DNA of 64,000 nucleotides. Source: Mauremys mutica. Taxonomy: Eukaryota > Chordata > Testudines > Geoemydidae. The notes beneath the pieces are model-generated. The model saw nothing but the letters and a program-made list of their open reading frames with translations. It was not told the origin of the DNA and did no database searches. The translations under genes were made by a program, and so were the position numbers. The stretch covers positions 46,263,114-46,327,113 of the forward strand of contig NC_059079.1 in NCBI RefSeq assembly GCF_020497125.1. Direction: 5' to 3'. Within the stretch, counting starts at the first letter, position 1; the number at the start of each line of letters is the position of its first letter. This document shows positions 36,084 through 49,403 of this stretch, piece after piece.

Positions 36084-39000
36084 TAAGTTTATTTTTAAGA
36101 AAATTATTTACTATACAAATAAGTGTTTAAATCTGAATATATGCATTGTCTGTGGTTGATGGTCACATTTCATGTGACCAATTTAAATAAAAAAACATTG
36201 TGGTGCATACATCTTTAAAGCAAGAGTGGATGCAAGGATGATATCACATGTGTGTTGTGCAGTAAGGACCTAATATAACTCTCAGTGAAGTCAATGGGAG
36301 TCTTTCCACAGACTACAGTGGGAGTTGGATCAGGACCTAGCACAATACAGTTCTCAGTATGGTAACACCAGGAAGGAAGGAAAAGCAGAGAAATCGGAGT
36401 ACTATTAATTATAAAATAGGTTGTAAAATCATTTAAAATTCTAAAATTTTAGGAGATAGATGCAATATTTAAATTGCAATTTAACATGTGAAAGTAATCT
36501 TAACTGCTCTACATATCAGCTGTAGATTGAATTTCTCAGTTTCCTGTCTGCATCCATCTTTTCCCAGCCTACATAGCACCTAGGGGAGCACTATTTTATT
36601 CACATTGTTGACCTGCACATTAGGAGCCCGTTTGTCCTTTCAAGACACTGACTCAGATCTAAGCCCACTCAGGCCTCTGAACAAGTTTGCATATGGTTTG
36701 CCCAGTAAATAGTAATTATAGTACTATTTGACTGGTCTATCAATTAAATGCAGAAGACAGAGCCTATACTAACTAAGCATATTTTTTATTACTGCTTAAT
36801 TCAAATATGATCAATACTATAGACTATAAATGCCCTTTGGGAAATATCTCTGTCCACTGATTGCCAAATAAAACCACAGAACAACAAACATTCATTAATG
36901 CACTTATGGCTCAGTTGTGCCATTAAGTTGCAGTCCTGATTTAAGGCTGATATAGATCCTCATCATCTCAGGAACAGCTGTAGGAGGAATTGTAACATAG
37001 GGAACAACTGTGCCATTGCCTCATCTCCTCCCCAATGCCCTTTGGAGACACTAGAAGGAAACAGTTCCTTCTTTTGTTCCCCCCATATAGAGATTACATT
37101 TGTTCTTGGCTCTTATACAAGAAGGGCAGAATGCTCCTTGCACTGTCCTCCACCTCACTCCCATGTCAGGGCAAGGCAAAATCTGTCCCTTTATAGCGAT
37201 GGCTGAAAATGGTGTGTGTCATGCAGGTACACTGACTTGTCACATTAAAAAGGGTCTATCTGCACTGTTTATGTGCTTCAGTTTCTGGGGGAGGGAGGGA
37301 GGCAGAGGTCAAATAACGAAGTGCATATTTTTTTAGTTTCATAACATAATTTAACCCTCTGGGCATGCTGCTTTTCTTTCTAAAATAATACCTGGCTACT
37401 TTTAACATTAATTGTTGCTTGGTATACTAGGGTGGAAATAAAGGTCAAAATCTAGAAACTTTTTTCCAGTCTTAAGCAATCTGCTCTCTCAGTGTAATGA
37501 CTGTCAGTGCTTTGACTGATATTTCACAAGCTCTTTACCTTATCACAAAGTAGTGCACTCACTGCTTTTGTGCCGCAGCTGTTAACATTCCTTTCTGCTG
37601 TCTCTCACAGTAATGATTCATCTTCTACTTCTGCAATGACTGATAGAAATCACCTGATGTCTGGAAGGATTTTCCAGTCTGAAAAGGTCAGATCAAGATA
37701 GTGTGGTCCAAAAGGGCTGGTGGAACATGTAACATGTGGTATTTAGGTTTCAGGAAAATGAGAAACAAGGGATCATAAAAAAGATTGTATGCACTAAGAA
37801 CCAAACTTCCCTTCTATGGCTTCATTCAGAGGCATAAAGTGTATTGTACAAAATATAAAGTGGTATACAGGTGGTAAAACTCTAAAACATCCAGAAACTC
37901 TGTTCCAATAAGCACTTGAAATACCAAAATATTTATTTTTGATCTTTTGGAAGTTTCCCCATTCTATGATCCCCCATTATTCTGTCTCTGCCCCAACCTT
38001 CTGTTGGGGAGAAGGTGTCTTCTCTTCTGGCAGGAACACTTTCCAAGAGAGGCTTGGTAGCCACCACTGCCACTCACAGAAATCTATTAGGATGGGCTCT
38101 GGCTCCCTCCCAAGGCAAGATGTTTAACTTGAGAATCTCCATGTCTGTCACCCAGCCACATGTGTCTAGGAGGTGTAGCTGGGTGTTCTCTTCCTTCCTT
38201 CCAAGAAAGACTCTTCCGAAGTTGGCTAAAAAAAGTTCTTCTCTCCCACAAGAAGCATTTTCTCTTCCCCCAGAAGTAGCAGGCCATGGTTCTGGGCTTT
38301 TTCAGCCCATATGGCTAATGCTGGGGGTTCCATGATAGTATCTAGACAGAGCTCACAGCATACTGAAAACCTTTATGGGGCCTCCCATATGCACATGCAT
38401 TTTGGGGCGCTAATGCAAGGGAAGCCTCAGGAAGGAATAGCAGGAACAGTAGAGTGAGATTAAGTTTAACTAAACTCATTTCAAACCTCATGAACAGTTT
38501 GGGTCCAGTCCAGGTTGGTTAATATTTGGGCTGAGCCAGTTTTCCCACATCTAGTATAAAACTGGAAATCAGCTAGCAGTTGTGAGGGGAGACTAGAGTG
38601 CTATATCTGTTCATAATTTACAACATACACACTTTCTAAAAATTCAGCACAATCTTAGGATTTTAAGCCTTTAACTGCACTTCATTTCATCTAGCTCACT
38701 TAGATTTCTTTAAAATTCCTGACCTTTAATGGGTGGGGGTTTCTATTTGCCTTTTCTGAATGAGTACTTTCCATTCAAGCACAGCTTATTTTGTGGGGGG
38801 TGGGGGTTTGAAAATTAATAGCTGTGTACTTTAGAGAGCTATATAATTTCCATTTTCAATGAGGAGCTTCATTGATGCACCATCCCTCCCAACTTGCTCC
38901 CCTTGCAGTGTTTTCTGAGCATATACGATCTGTTCCAAGTATTCCATTCAGCTACAGAAACAGGGCAAGTTTCCCACTTAATTCCCATTAGTACTATAGA

Positions 39001-39167
39001 AGAGAATAATTCCCTAACACGGTGAGCATGATGTAGCCTCTTTGGACCATGTTATAGTGTTTCAATAAGTCCAAGGTAAACAAAACTTGGAACCTTTAGG
39101 CTGCACCATGATAAAAAGAGGCCAGCTGCATAAATTGAATCCTGGTTCAGATTCCAGGCCCTATTCT

Positions 39168-39352
39168 CAGGGGCGGCTCTATGTATTTTGCCACCCCAAG
39201 CATGGCAGTCAGGTGGCTTTCAGCGGCGCGCCTGTGGGAGGTCCTCTGGTAACATGGATTCGGCGGCATGCTCATGGAGACTGGCAGGCCACCCCCCACG
39301 GCTTGCCGCCCCAGGCACGCACTTAGTGCGCTGGTGCCTGGAGCCGCCCCTG
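39168..39352. mobile_element. hAT-type MITE (CAGGGGCGGCTCTA family)
   Basis: The termini CAGGGGCGGCTCTA and GGAGCCGCCCCTG are inverted repeats. Flanks CCTATTCT (39160-39167) and CCTACTCT (39353-39360) form an 8-bp duplication with one mismatch. The interior GCCACCCCAAGCATGGCAG and GCTTGCCGCCCCAGGCACGC matches the diverged copy at 30786-31026. Non-coding. Confidence 0.88.
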
Positions 39353-39937
39353 CCTACTCTCCTCTGGATGTATGTGCCATTGTCCCATCTCTAGTATAAA
39401 TAATTTCACTTTACAGAATCTGAAATCAGTCAGAGTGGGTTCCACTTCCCCCAATACAGATTATTGTAGGACAGTACATAATGGTGTTAGTGTATCATGG
39501 TTCTGTTTATTCCAGTAATGAATATCATAAACACACACACACCAAAAGAGATCTATAAAAATTATCCTTTAAAAATTATGGTTAACAAGTTTCAAGTAAG
39601 ATTGGTCTTTAAGAACACACATGAAAGTGTACAGTGCCCTCTAGTGTTTTCCTGTGCTCTGGTTTCAGGTCCAGGCTTTTGTTTTTTTACACTCTCTGAT
39701 AGTTTACTTTTATTATTTTAGGGTTTTTTTTGCTGAAGATTGAAAAATGCCAGTTTTGTTTGCATAAAATTATTCCATCTTACCATTAAATGAAAGCTGT
39801 GCTCTCTGCTTAAGCTCTTAGCAAGATGTGACCTAGCCAGCTGGAGCAGGTTCTGTGCAAAGCACTCAGCTGAATTACTGTAAATATAAGGACACTGCAA
39901 TCAGTCCACCACACTTTTCACATCTTATGGCAATACG

Positions 39938-40006
39938 GTGAAATCCTGGCCCCACTGAAGTCAATGGGAGTTTTGCCATTGACTTCAAATGAGTTAGGAT
40001 TTCACC
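39938..40006. repeat. palindromic dispersed repeat, clear copy
   Basis: Outer arms GGTGAAATCCT and AGGATTTCACC are inverted copies, and inner arms TGAAGTCAATGGG and CCATTGACTTCA are too. The whole segment is a near-palindrome of about 70 bp. Related words recur at about 21640-21812, 36262-36345, 44140-44245 and 50750-50885. Confidence 0.65.
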
Positions 40007-40768
40007 CCCTGTAAATTGGCATGTATCCCTTGCTATGGTTTACTAGTTTCTCTTCAATTTCTTTGCAGTTTGTTAACAGATGCAATTTGCAGTAGTGTGC
40101 ATGTTTAGATATGTCCCCATTTCATGCTGATTAAAATTTCATCTGCTATCACTGTACTTTCCGTATCTAAGAAAGAAAAAGGTGTAAGACTTATAGTACA
40201 ATACAGAAAGTACAGTAGAAAACTATTTTACCTTTTCTTTCTTATAAGGAAATTTGAGATTAAAATTAGATGTTGACCTTTATTTCCACCCTAGTATGTC
40301 AAGCAACAATTACAGTGTTAAAAGTAGCCAACTATTATTTTAGAAGGGGTGGAAGGGAAAGAAAAATGCAGACAGTTGGGAGAAATGATAAGGCAAGTTC
40401 CATAGCTGGGGTAAAATTGATTTTAATGGAACTATAATAGTTGAAACCAGGTGAGGATCTGGTCCCAATCAGCATTTTCATTAAAAATATATTCAGGATC
40501 ATGAATTGGAATATAATTTAGTAAGGCCTCTTTAGTCTTCAGTAATTTTTCTTTAAATAAAGCATTTACTGTATGATTGTGCCATAAAGTTTCCGATTTG
40601 GAAGACTAACAACTTTTATGTAAAGCACATTTAAACTTCATCATTCTTCATCATGATCAAAGCAAACAGCATTGAATGTTGATGTTCAGAAATACAGTTT
40701 CCTATGTTATTAAAATGTTTATTTAACATTTCCTAGTTTTCCCCTCCTCTCTCTTCCAAACAAATTAA

Positions 40769-40918
<150 letters not shown>

Positions 40919-41906
40919 TAGGTAAAATCCTCAGAACTCTAAACATTGTCGTGTTCAGTGGTTTGTCATGTGTTGTGCTTTGTAACTGCATGTTTAAGTG
41001 TGGTGATAGTACTTGAAAAATGCACCTGCATGCATGGTTTGTGTCAAGGTGCTGTAATTTGGAATTTCAAATTTCTGCCAAAGGATTTCAATCACTCAAA
41101 AATGAGTCACTATCTGAGTTTCCTTTATATAGTACCTGGCAGATCAGGCCATCTTTTAAAATGCTTTCTTTGGTACTGAATCTTTAGGTGAAATGTGCCC
41201 TAAGGCTAGTTTTTTTCAAAAAACAGGAATGAGCCTAAAGTTACTCCCACCAATCCACATTAAGACACATAAATAAATTTAGCAAATTGTCAAAAATGTT
41301 GAACACCCAACAGCTCCCACTGAGTTCTAGTCTAACCCTACACGAAAGCACCATATTTTTGCTCCTACTTATTGGCCGGGATTGTTAAAGTTTGTTACGA
41401 GATTTAGACACACTAATAGTAACTTACATCTAAAACCACTAGACTGCTTTGAAAATATCACCTACTACTTCTACCTAGCCCTTTACTATTAAGTATTTAT
41501 AAAAGCGTATCTAGATTTCATGGCATCACTGATGGATGAGTCAGGCTAGAACTCAGACTAGAAGAGCCTCTTTCATTAGATTTTCAGTATATTCCCATTT
41601 CTAAACAGTCATCACTAACGCAAAAAATTAGCTCTAGTAGAGGGCCCAATCCTGAGGCATCTGGGCATCTAGTTATTCTGTCAAATACTGGTCCTATGGA
41701 AGTCAGTGGGGGGGGGGTGAGATTTACCATTGTCATAATTTCACCTATCAATGTAGTCTATTTCAACAGCAGTTCTAGCTGCTCAGCATTTCTCAGGATC
41801 AAGCCTATTGTAAATGGACACATATATACTTACAAATTTACCTTAGTGACAGATAACACAAACTAGCATTCATAATACACTGATAGAAGTTATCTTAGAT
41901 CTTTTA

Positions 41907-42099
41907 GGCTACGTCTACACAGCCTACAGCAGAGAGACTCCCAACTCACATCAGAAGAAAAGCCCAAGTTCTAGCCTGAGCTGCAGCTTCATGGCTCTGT
42001 CTACAGAGCTATTTTTAGAGCACCAGTGTGAGCCCCACTAACCCAAACCTGTCCACCTAGGCTGGGAGGCTTACTCCTGGTAGCTGTGTAGACATAGCC
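41907..42099. mobile_element. Harbinger-like MITE with TTA duplication
   Basis: The ends GGCTACGTCTACAC and GTGTAGACATAGCC are inverted repeats with one mismatch. TTA flanks both ends (41904-41906 and 42100-42102). It is 193 bp and non-coding. It is the cleanest member of its family here and defines the family for the copy at 23468-23699. Confidence 0.85.
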
Positions 42100-42836
42100 T
42101 TAAAATGTGTTGCATTCCAGCCTTCAAAAACAATCAACAAAGAAAGGTCTTGGGCATGTCGTATTTAGCAGCATCTTATTTGTCATCTCTGATTATTTTT
42201 TATAATTTCCAAATGATTACAAATAATCACAGAAACTGAACAGTTGATTTAGCTACAATTAAGCCAGGTAATTCAAAACATGTAGTTTTCAAACTGTTTT
42301 ATGAACCACAAAGAAAGTTAAACTTTACTAATATTTGCTGAGACTACTTCGGAAAGGAATACTTTATATCACCCCCTAAGAAATATCACATTAGCTTCCT
42401 TCTTGAGTGGTTCACATCAGTTTTGGAATTTATTGAATAAAAAAAAAATTGCAGATCTTTAAACTAGTGGTAATATGATGTATTCTGCAGTTTACACTCA
42501 TTGTAGTGTAGAGATGTTTCATCTATATGACAGTGCGAATTTCTCTGCAGGTGAAGTTGTGTAAAGTAACACTGACATACATTTATGTTCTATAATCTGT
42601 CAGCTGACTTGTCAGTTTATAAATTATGTCCAGTGTTTTAAATGCTGGTTTGCACATATGCATTTATAAACAGTTACATATTGAAGTGAAAAATCAATAA
42701 AATCTCGTTCATACTCACAATGTAAGATATGCTAACTTCATTTTTTCATGCAGTGACTGACTGTTCCAAAAATGCCCCTGTACAGTTTGCAGTTCAGTAG
42801 TCAATTATTTGCTTAGGCCTCTTTGTGGCTTAAAAC

Positions 42837-43735
42837 GCCAGGGCTTGCACCTTTAAAGCCTTTCACCCCTTACATTCCTGAGGGGCAGACCACAAAGCTT
42901 TTCCCACCTTTTTTGCAGGACTTTCTGACCTTCCCCCACACATAAAACAGTTCTACCTTCCAGCAGCAAGCCTGGCCAATGTTTCCCTTACTTAAAGGTG
43001 TGGTAAGGTCATGGCTGGTGTTGTGCATGGACCTTGGACTTGTTTTTTACATTGTAGACATGCAGACTTACCCCCGCAGCGCCTCCTGCTGGTTCCAGCT
43101 CCGGAGCACCCTTTGCAGGCCGGTGATCTGCCTGTCCTCTGGCCCCTGTGTCCCTCCCTGGACCTGGTGCCCTTTTACCTGGGGTGCTGCCTCTGGCAGT
43201 AACCCCTCAGTCTTAGGGTCTCCCCTCCCAGGGAACCCCCACCCACTATTTCCACCTCGCCTCAGTAATGGCTACTGCCAGTCATCTTCTAGCCCCCTGA
43301 GCCCTGGGGCAGACTGCAGTATCAGCCACTCATCATAGGCAAAGGGGTTTGGACCTGCTGCCTTAGCCTACCCCTGGGCTGCCCTCTGCAACCCCAAGTA
43401 CCTTTTAGCCCAATGGTAGGCCGCAGCCTGGGGCTTTCCAGGTTGGAGCTCCCCAGCTCCTCAGCCTGTCCCCAGCCCTGCTCCACTCAGGTACTTTGTG
43501 TCTAGCGCCCTGCAGCCAAGCCCATCTCCTTCTACAAACAGAAAGAGACTGTTTGCTCCTGGCTTCCCTGGCCTTCTTATAAGGCCCTATTGCTCAGTTT
43601 GGGGCATGGCCCCAGCTGCAGCCACTTCCCGCAATCAGCCCAGCCTAAAAGCTGCTTTCTCCAGCCACAGCCCCCTCCCAGGGCTGTTTTTACCCCTTCA
43701 GGGCAGGAGTGGGGGTCCACCCCGCTACATACATA
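42837..43735. repeat. GC-rich repeat block, possibly LTR-related
   Basis: The first 175 bp (CCAGGGCTTGCACCTTTAAAGCC ... TTAAAGGTGTGGTAAGGTCA) corresponds to about 55198-55390, where CCAGGGTTTGCATCTTTAAAGCC ... TTTAAGTGTGGTGCGGTCA is found. The following C-rich part ends TCCACCCCGCTACA at 43732 and has LTR-like composition. I could not find TG...CA ends with a target duplication, so the class stays open. Confidence 0.5.
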
Positions 43736-44139
43736 CTGTCAAGATCATATTAACTTTACATAAATCAAATCCAACTAAATGTTAAGCAAAAAATCGATAC
43801 TCCAAGAACAGTTCACAAAATGTGGATACCCCAATACTTTATCTCAACCCTTCTTCTTTATTCCTTGATATGTGTGCATTTTATAAAATGTTAACACATG
43901 GAACACTACAGCATTCCACAGTAAATCATCATTTAAATGGGACATTTAAGTAGCCTATTAAAGAGTACATGCTTTATAAATTAGAGAGGTCTCACCTGCA
44001 TAAATATCTTCAAAACTGTTTTAAAAAAACTGCATGTATGTAAAAAATACACAAGAGCAGTTAGAGACGAAATTACATGGTCAAAAGAAAATCATAACAA
44101 ATGCTTATTTAAGGCTTGATTTTGAAATCGGCTTGACCT

Positions 44140-44245
44140 CAATCCAGCATAGCCTTAGGCGCAAATCCTACAAAGATTTAAGCATGTGCGAAGTCTCACT
44201 CAATTTAAACATGTGCTTAGTGCTTTGCTGGACTGAAACTCCACT
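44140..44245. repeat. palindromic dispersed family member
   Basis: AATCCTACAAAGATTTAAGC, ATGTGCGAAGTCTCACTCAA, TTTAAACATGTGCTTAGTGC and TTTGCTGGACTG follow one another. The words match a family consensus I recall, where AGCATGTGCTTA arms surround a central ACTTCAATGGGA block; that centre is reduced here. Confidence 0.5.
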
Positions 44246-45429
44246 GTCCTCTTCACACAGGACTACACTAACGCTAACAAGGTACCTTCCAGTTCACACC
44301 CTCAGCATCCAACTGGGGAATGACAGCGCAGCAATTTGATGCACACTGCTATTCACACCCAGTAGGCCCAACAGTGGGGCAGTGTAGATAAGCCATTAGA
44401 TTTGTACCAAAACCTTTTAAATGGATTTTTTATCTCAATACCTGATTTAAATGTGCACACTCAGTGGAAGAAAGTGGTTTAAGCAGTAATGTTAAAGCAA
44501 AATTTCCTTTAAACTAACATTTTCTCTGCATCTACATCCTACAGCAAGATTCTGCTATTTGACAAAAAGGATGGTATCATGTCTACCCATACAATCGAAT
44601 GTGAATGAGTATAGGCACCTAAAAGATCAGTTGTATTAGAGTTATGACTGAAGAGGTAGAGAAATATTGGGGCATATACCCAGTTGGTGTAAACTGTCAT
44701 CACATTAATGGAGGTATGATCATTTTACACCATCTGAGGATCTTCCCTTTTCATTTTAATTTCATATTCACTACTCTGTGGTTTTCCATGGGAGACATCC
44801 AGAGAAAAATGGTCAAAAGAAAATTCACAGCCTGGCTGAGCTTCATCAAAATAGGGCCTCAATTAGCAGAAGTTTGTTCTACAATGTCCCATATGTAAGT
44901 CATGTGTAATATGTACAGGCATATAGGCTATGGATAAGGGTTGTGTAGGAAAACCATTCAAGGTTAAGAAAGGAATAATTAGGATAATAGATATCTTTGA
45001 TAAGGGAATATTCCTAACTTTTTTTAATAAGTAGGAAGAAAGTCAGATATTCCAAATAGCCATTGCTGCCATTTTTAAAAAGAGCTTAGACATTATTTAA
45101 ATATACTAATAGAAAGTTAGCTAAAAGATTCTCAACTTATTTCAGCTTTGGAAAGTAGAATAATTGAGATCTTGTCAGAATATAAAACTTTTTTGTTATA
45201 TGCAATTTTTAATTTGTAGTCAGAAGGGCTATATTTTCAAAGGTCAACAAAATGGTAGAATGCAGAATTAAATGTAGGTTTCTAGGAGAAAGATTAGAAT
45301 TTGATATATGAGCAGGTTAAATGCATGCCTATAAATACTAAATATAGAATGGAATTAAATTTCTTCACCAACTATACCTCACTCCGAAACCAATTAATAT
45401 AGAAAATGGAGCTATGTACTAAATGTGAA

Positions 45430-46560
45430 AATCAAGACTGGAAATTTTATAGGACTGGATAGGCAATGGTTTTCCTGTCCAATGAGAACTTTGAAATTCC
45501 AAAAAAATTTCCAGTCCCAGTTAGGATGAAAAGTCATGGGCTCAATTTTTTTGTGAACTGAAAATCTGAAAAAAATAATTTGGTCACATCAATCAAAACA
45601 TTTTGTTCCAATTTCAAGTTGTTTCAATTTTGACATTAATTTATAGTATTAAAAACATTTTATTTGGCAATGTAAGTTGTTTCAAACAAAAATAATTGAT
45701 GTTCCCTTTCAAAACGTGTTAAACATGGTGTTCCAACATTTTTTTTTAAAATGTTTCAAAATTGAAGTGGGAAACTTGTCAAAACTGACCTTTCATACAA
45801 ATGATTTTGGTTTCATCAAATTAGAATTTTCTGATAAAAACTGATTGAAAAAAAATCACTCCCAGCTCCAGATTTTTATGCATTTAGGGCTTAATACAAC
45901 TGCTGTTAAAGATAATAGAAAAACTATTTGCTTCACTGGAAACTGGATTGGATTCATGGTGTGTAAGAGCAGAAACACAGTATAGTTTTAGACAGAAGAT
46001 CAAATCTATGGAATGGTTGCTAGATATATTTACATTTTAACTAGTTTTGCAGAAAATGTATTGAGGAGCCATGAAACACATATGGAAGTTGTATTGTCAT
46101 ATGGGTAGTAAGAACATGAATAAGACGATGTTGGAAAAAAGGAATCATCTCTTCCAGTGTCTTATTACTTAATATCATCACTTCACATCAAAACTGTTTA
46201 GTTTTTCCACAAAGTGTCTGCTTTCTCTTAAAAAATTCAGTTTAATCAAAACCCCAACTTGGAATATTTTCTTCTGTGGGCTGGGCTTCATGGCTAGCCT
46301 GCATCTCCCATGATGCTCCATGGCCAGAGACTTCCCCTGATTTGCCATCTTTTCTCTCTCTCCAAGAAGAAAGATAATAATGTATCATAGGACATTTAGT
46401 CTGATCAGGTAGCCTAGCCCATAGAAGAGAATGGGGCAGGCATCCAAGCTACAATTCCCAAGAGGTCCCCGGCAGCATTTCCAAACTGAAATATTTTGGT
46501 TTTCAGCCAAAATATTTCAGTATTTGAATTTCGACCATAAAAGTTAAGTTTTCTGTGGTG
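45430..46560. repeat. unclassified repeat with AAAATATTTCAG-type sequence and a CCCATGATGC core
   Basis: The part at about 46250-46540 (CTGCATCTCCCATGATGCTC, CTACAATTCCCAAGAGGTCC, TGAAATATTTTGGTTTTCAG, CCAAAATATTTCAG) parallels the segment at about 4760-5300. The palindromic TGAAATATTTTGGTTTTCAGCC / CCAAAATATTTCA lies at its right edge. The AT-rich part from 45430 may be a separate decayed copy. Confidence 0.4.
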
Positions 46561-46566
46561 TGGAAT

Positions 46567-46827
46567 TCACTTTTGTCCAGTTTGTCCTAGTCCGTCCCTC
46601 CACGAATGCAAGTCGACGCCACACCATTCTATTATATTGCAAGCACATTCTTTCCACTTCTGACCAAAGAGTTTTGTAATGGGATTGTCCCAGTGCGTTT
46701 TCTGTCTGCCCAGAGGTTGCTTGTGGTCTCTGGGGATCCAGTTACTGATGTGGGTTGTCCACCTATTATCTTGCCTATGGGATTCGGAGGAACAAACAAA
46801 ACATACCACAGAATGCTTTTTGACCAA
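46567..46827 (-). pseudogene. LINE reverse-transcriptase C-terminal fragment
   Basis: An 86-codon minus-strand frame contains RQDNRWTTHISNWIPRDHKQ, then PLGRQKTHWDNPITKLFGQK and WKECACNIIEWCGV. The W..RD.KRPLGRP.TRW-D-...G-.W...A...W pattern is known from the C-terminus of RTE/Jockey-like LINE proteins. No other LINE domain adjoins it. The opposite strand also has an open frame, which I regard as its shadow. Confidence 0.6.
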
Positions 46828-47763
46828 CTCTACTTAATTCAGAAATTATCCAGGGACATTTAAGATGATATGGCTGATTTTCATTTAACATTATTTTAGT
46901 TACTTTTGAAATGTAGTTCTTTGTAAGTATTTTTGTAATCCACTCAAGGCTGAATACTGGTTAAGTTCAAGGCTTCCAGAATTGACCCAATGCCTATTGG
47001 CCTCAAACTAAGCATATTTATCAGGCTGAAATACACTGGCATCCCAAGCCATATCCTCCCCAGTTGAAGGAAATCTTTTGAACAGATTCAAACTGCTGCC
47101 CTCACTGCAACATATAAAAGAAAGATAGCCTCACATATCCTCTAAGTTGTCTTCTCACTCCATCTTTGGGCTATACCCTACAGCTAATGAGCTCCAAAAA
47201 GGAGCAACAGCATTTAAAATAGGCCCTGTAGTATTAGCCTAATTTAATACCCTTCATGGCTTGGGCCTGAAGGCCTCAGTCTACCACTTGTGGGGGCCCC
47301 TTTTAGATGGGTTAACTCCTACTGGCTAGGCCAACCATCCCTCCTCACTTTTCTCTGTTGCTCTACTAAATGAATACTGGATAGCACCCGTCAAATCAAT
47401 TTGTGCACCCCACCATCAATAAATTAATGTTTGGCAGCCTCCCCTCCAGTAAGTCATCTTTCCTGGGCCCTACATCTTTGCAAGGCTCTGCCATTGCTGC
47501 TGCTCCTGCTTCTCCACTAGTGTATGGAAGGCTCACAATTTCTCAGCTTCTTATTCTAAAACCTTGGCCTTCTGTGCTTCTCACTTCCTCTCTCCCCTAC
47601 TCTTAAAGGAGCAGTGGCTCAAGAGACATATTTCCTTCCTTCCTCCCATCTTTTTTTTTAAAGTACAGCATCTAAGGGCCATTCTAGCCCCTTTGACAAG
47701 AAGTGCAATGTTTCAGGCCAGTCTGCTCCCATGCACCTGATTTCCCCTTTTCTAAATCAATTA

Positions 47764-47947
47764 GATCTTGTCTCTACCTTTTCTTCCCCCAGTAAGGTTC
47801 AAATTTGAACCTATATGGTTATATCAGTATAACTTGCCACATAGACACTCTTATTCCCATATGAGAGTATCCTCATGGCGGGGGCGGGTGTTATACTAGT
47901 ATAAATTATCACTATAACTGGTAAAACTTTCCCATGCAGACAGGCTC
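47764..47947. mobile_element. Harbinger-like MITE with TTA duplication
   Basis: The ends GATCTTGTCTCTAC and CATGCAGACAGGCTC are weak inverted repeats of the GTCTACAC type. TTA flanks both sides (47761-47763 and 47948-47950). The interior TATATCAGTATAACT and ATACTAGTATAAATTATCAC shows partial symmetry. Non-coding. Confidence 0.62.
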
Positions 47948-49268
47948 TTAGTAGTGCACAGGTTGCTTGTTTCCTTCCCGTTAAAGGATCAGTGGTGCTT
48001 GGGCCAGTGTTTCCGTCATCTCCCCTCACCTTTAGTGAAAGTAACAGTGTTGGCTCAGCCTTCTTGCCAAGGAAAAAATTCTATTTAAGAGAAAAAAGAA
48101 CAAGAGACACAAAGCACCTAGGTGCAAGAGGAGGTGCACCTGGATGGCTGAGGAAAATCTTCTTTATGTTATGAGGAGAGCCGGGGTAGCAAAGCAGCAA
48201 CTTTACCACCATCCTGGATAAGAGGTTCTGGGCTTAGTTTAAATGGATTTATTGGGGAGGGGTACATAAACTGAGGTGGCTGTTTAGTATTCATTAAATG
48301 AGGCAGAAGAGTGTATAAATTAATTGGATTTTCAAGGCCTGTTTTTATTATAGATGTGTGTGTTATATAGCACATTTTAGATAAGGAAAAAAAATCAGGA
48401 GCTAAATTTTGTTCTGCCTTTATTCAAGGCTAACTATACACGACAAACTCACAGAAATACATTTTAAGGTTTTCTTATAAACACTCGTGGAGCTAAAAAA
48501 ATATTTAGATGTACATTCAAAATATTGAAACCATGTTTTCCAGTGAATATGTATCAGTATGAATTTTGATTTGTCTTTTTCCAAGAGACATTGGCCTTAT
48601 CCCTTAGGCTGGAAAAGGGAATCCTTTGGCAGTTCCCACTACATAAATTTGTGTGGGAAACTATGCTCTGAAAGTAACTTGATTCCTGCTCTTGCCTGTG
48701 TAATGCTGCTGCTGCTGCTTCTGGAAAGCTACCCTTGTTCAAAAGTGATCCTTCAGTAATAGGGAAATAGGGAGCCAGTGAGGGACTATGAGATGAGAAG
48801 CTAGAAAACCAACATATCCGACTGCCTCCGTGTGAAGGCCCTTGATATATGAAAAGGTACTTTTGTGTAGGAGGTAAGACACTTATATGAAGCAGGTAAT
48901 GACAATGTAATGAGTTGTGGAAGACCTTGTAGGAAAAGGGGAATTAATACGTATACACATGCAGTGTAGTGTAATTTTACCAACATTCTTTTACTGAATG
49001 GAGAAGGACAAGCAATCCTCGGCAATCTACCAGCAGGATTCTATTTTACTTCAGAGAACATTATAATTTTATTCACATTGTCTCCATTCTACTGAAACAC
49101 TTACATGAAGCTGATAGTTACAGTGCTTTCAGAGACCACCACCAAGTGATAGGAATCAAATGTAAGATTGATGAGCTCCCAGGATATGTTGCAGTTGAGT
49201 TTTTCCGACTCATACTTATCCTGCCATGTATTTATATTGGTTTTTAATTCTGTTCCTCTTTACAACAG

Positions 49269-49403
49269 CCTAGATGATTTGCTAAGATGTGGGGTAACCT
49301 TCGCTGCCAACATGGTGGTTGTGGACAAGGAAAGTACTATGAGTGCTGAGGAAGACTATATGGCAGATGCCAAGACTATTGTAAATGTACAAACGCTCTT
49401 TAG
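49269..49403 (+). CDS. KCNT2: KCNT2 exon, RCK2 segment
   Basis: The acceptor is CTCTTTACAACAG and the donor is GTAAGT at 49404. One leading base completes Asn; the last two bases open an Arg codon. It encodes [40 protein letters not shown] and QTLF. The [35 protein letters not shown] run is almost invariant in Slo2 channels and belongs to the Rossmann-like core of RCK2. The next exon (beginning at Leu-Phe-Ser-Ser in mammals) was not found in the remaining 14.6 kb, so it lies beyond the window. Confidence 0.97.

Noticed and set aside
42979..43338. 119-codon plus-strand frame in GC-rich sequence
   Set aside because: Pro/Ser/Cys-rich with no domain, inside a repeat block; no initiation or splice context suggesting a host gene.
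44219..44400. Possible further Harbinger-like MITE ending GTGTAGATAAGCCATTA
   Set aside because: Only the right end fits the family; no left end with an inverted repeat was found, and the region overlaps the palindromic dispersed family.
46606..46863. Plus-strand frame of 85 codons
   Set aside because: It is the opposite-strand shadow of a LINE protein fragment read on the minus strand.
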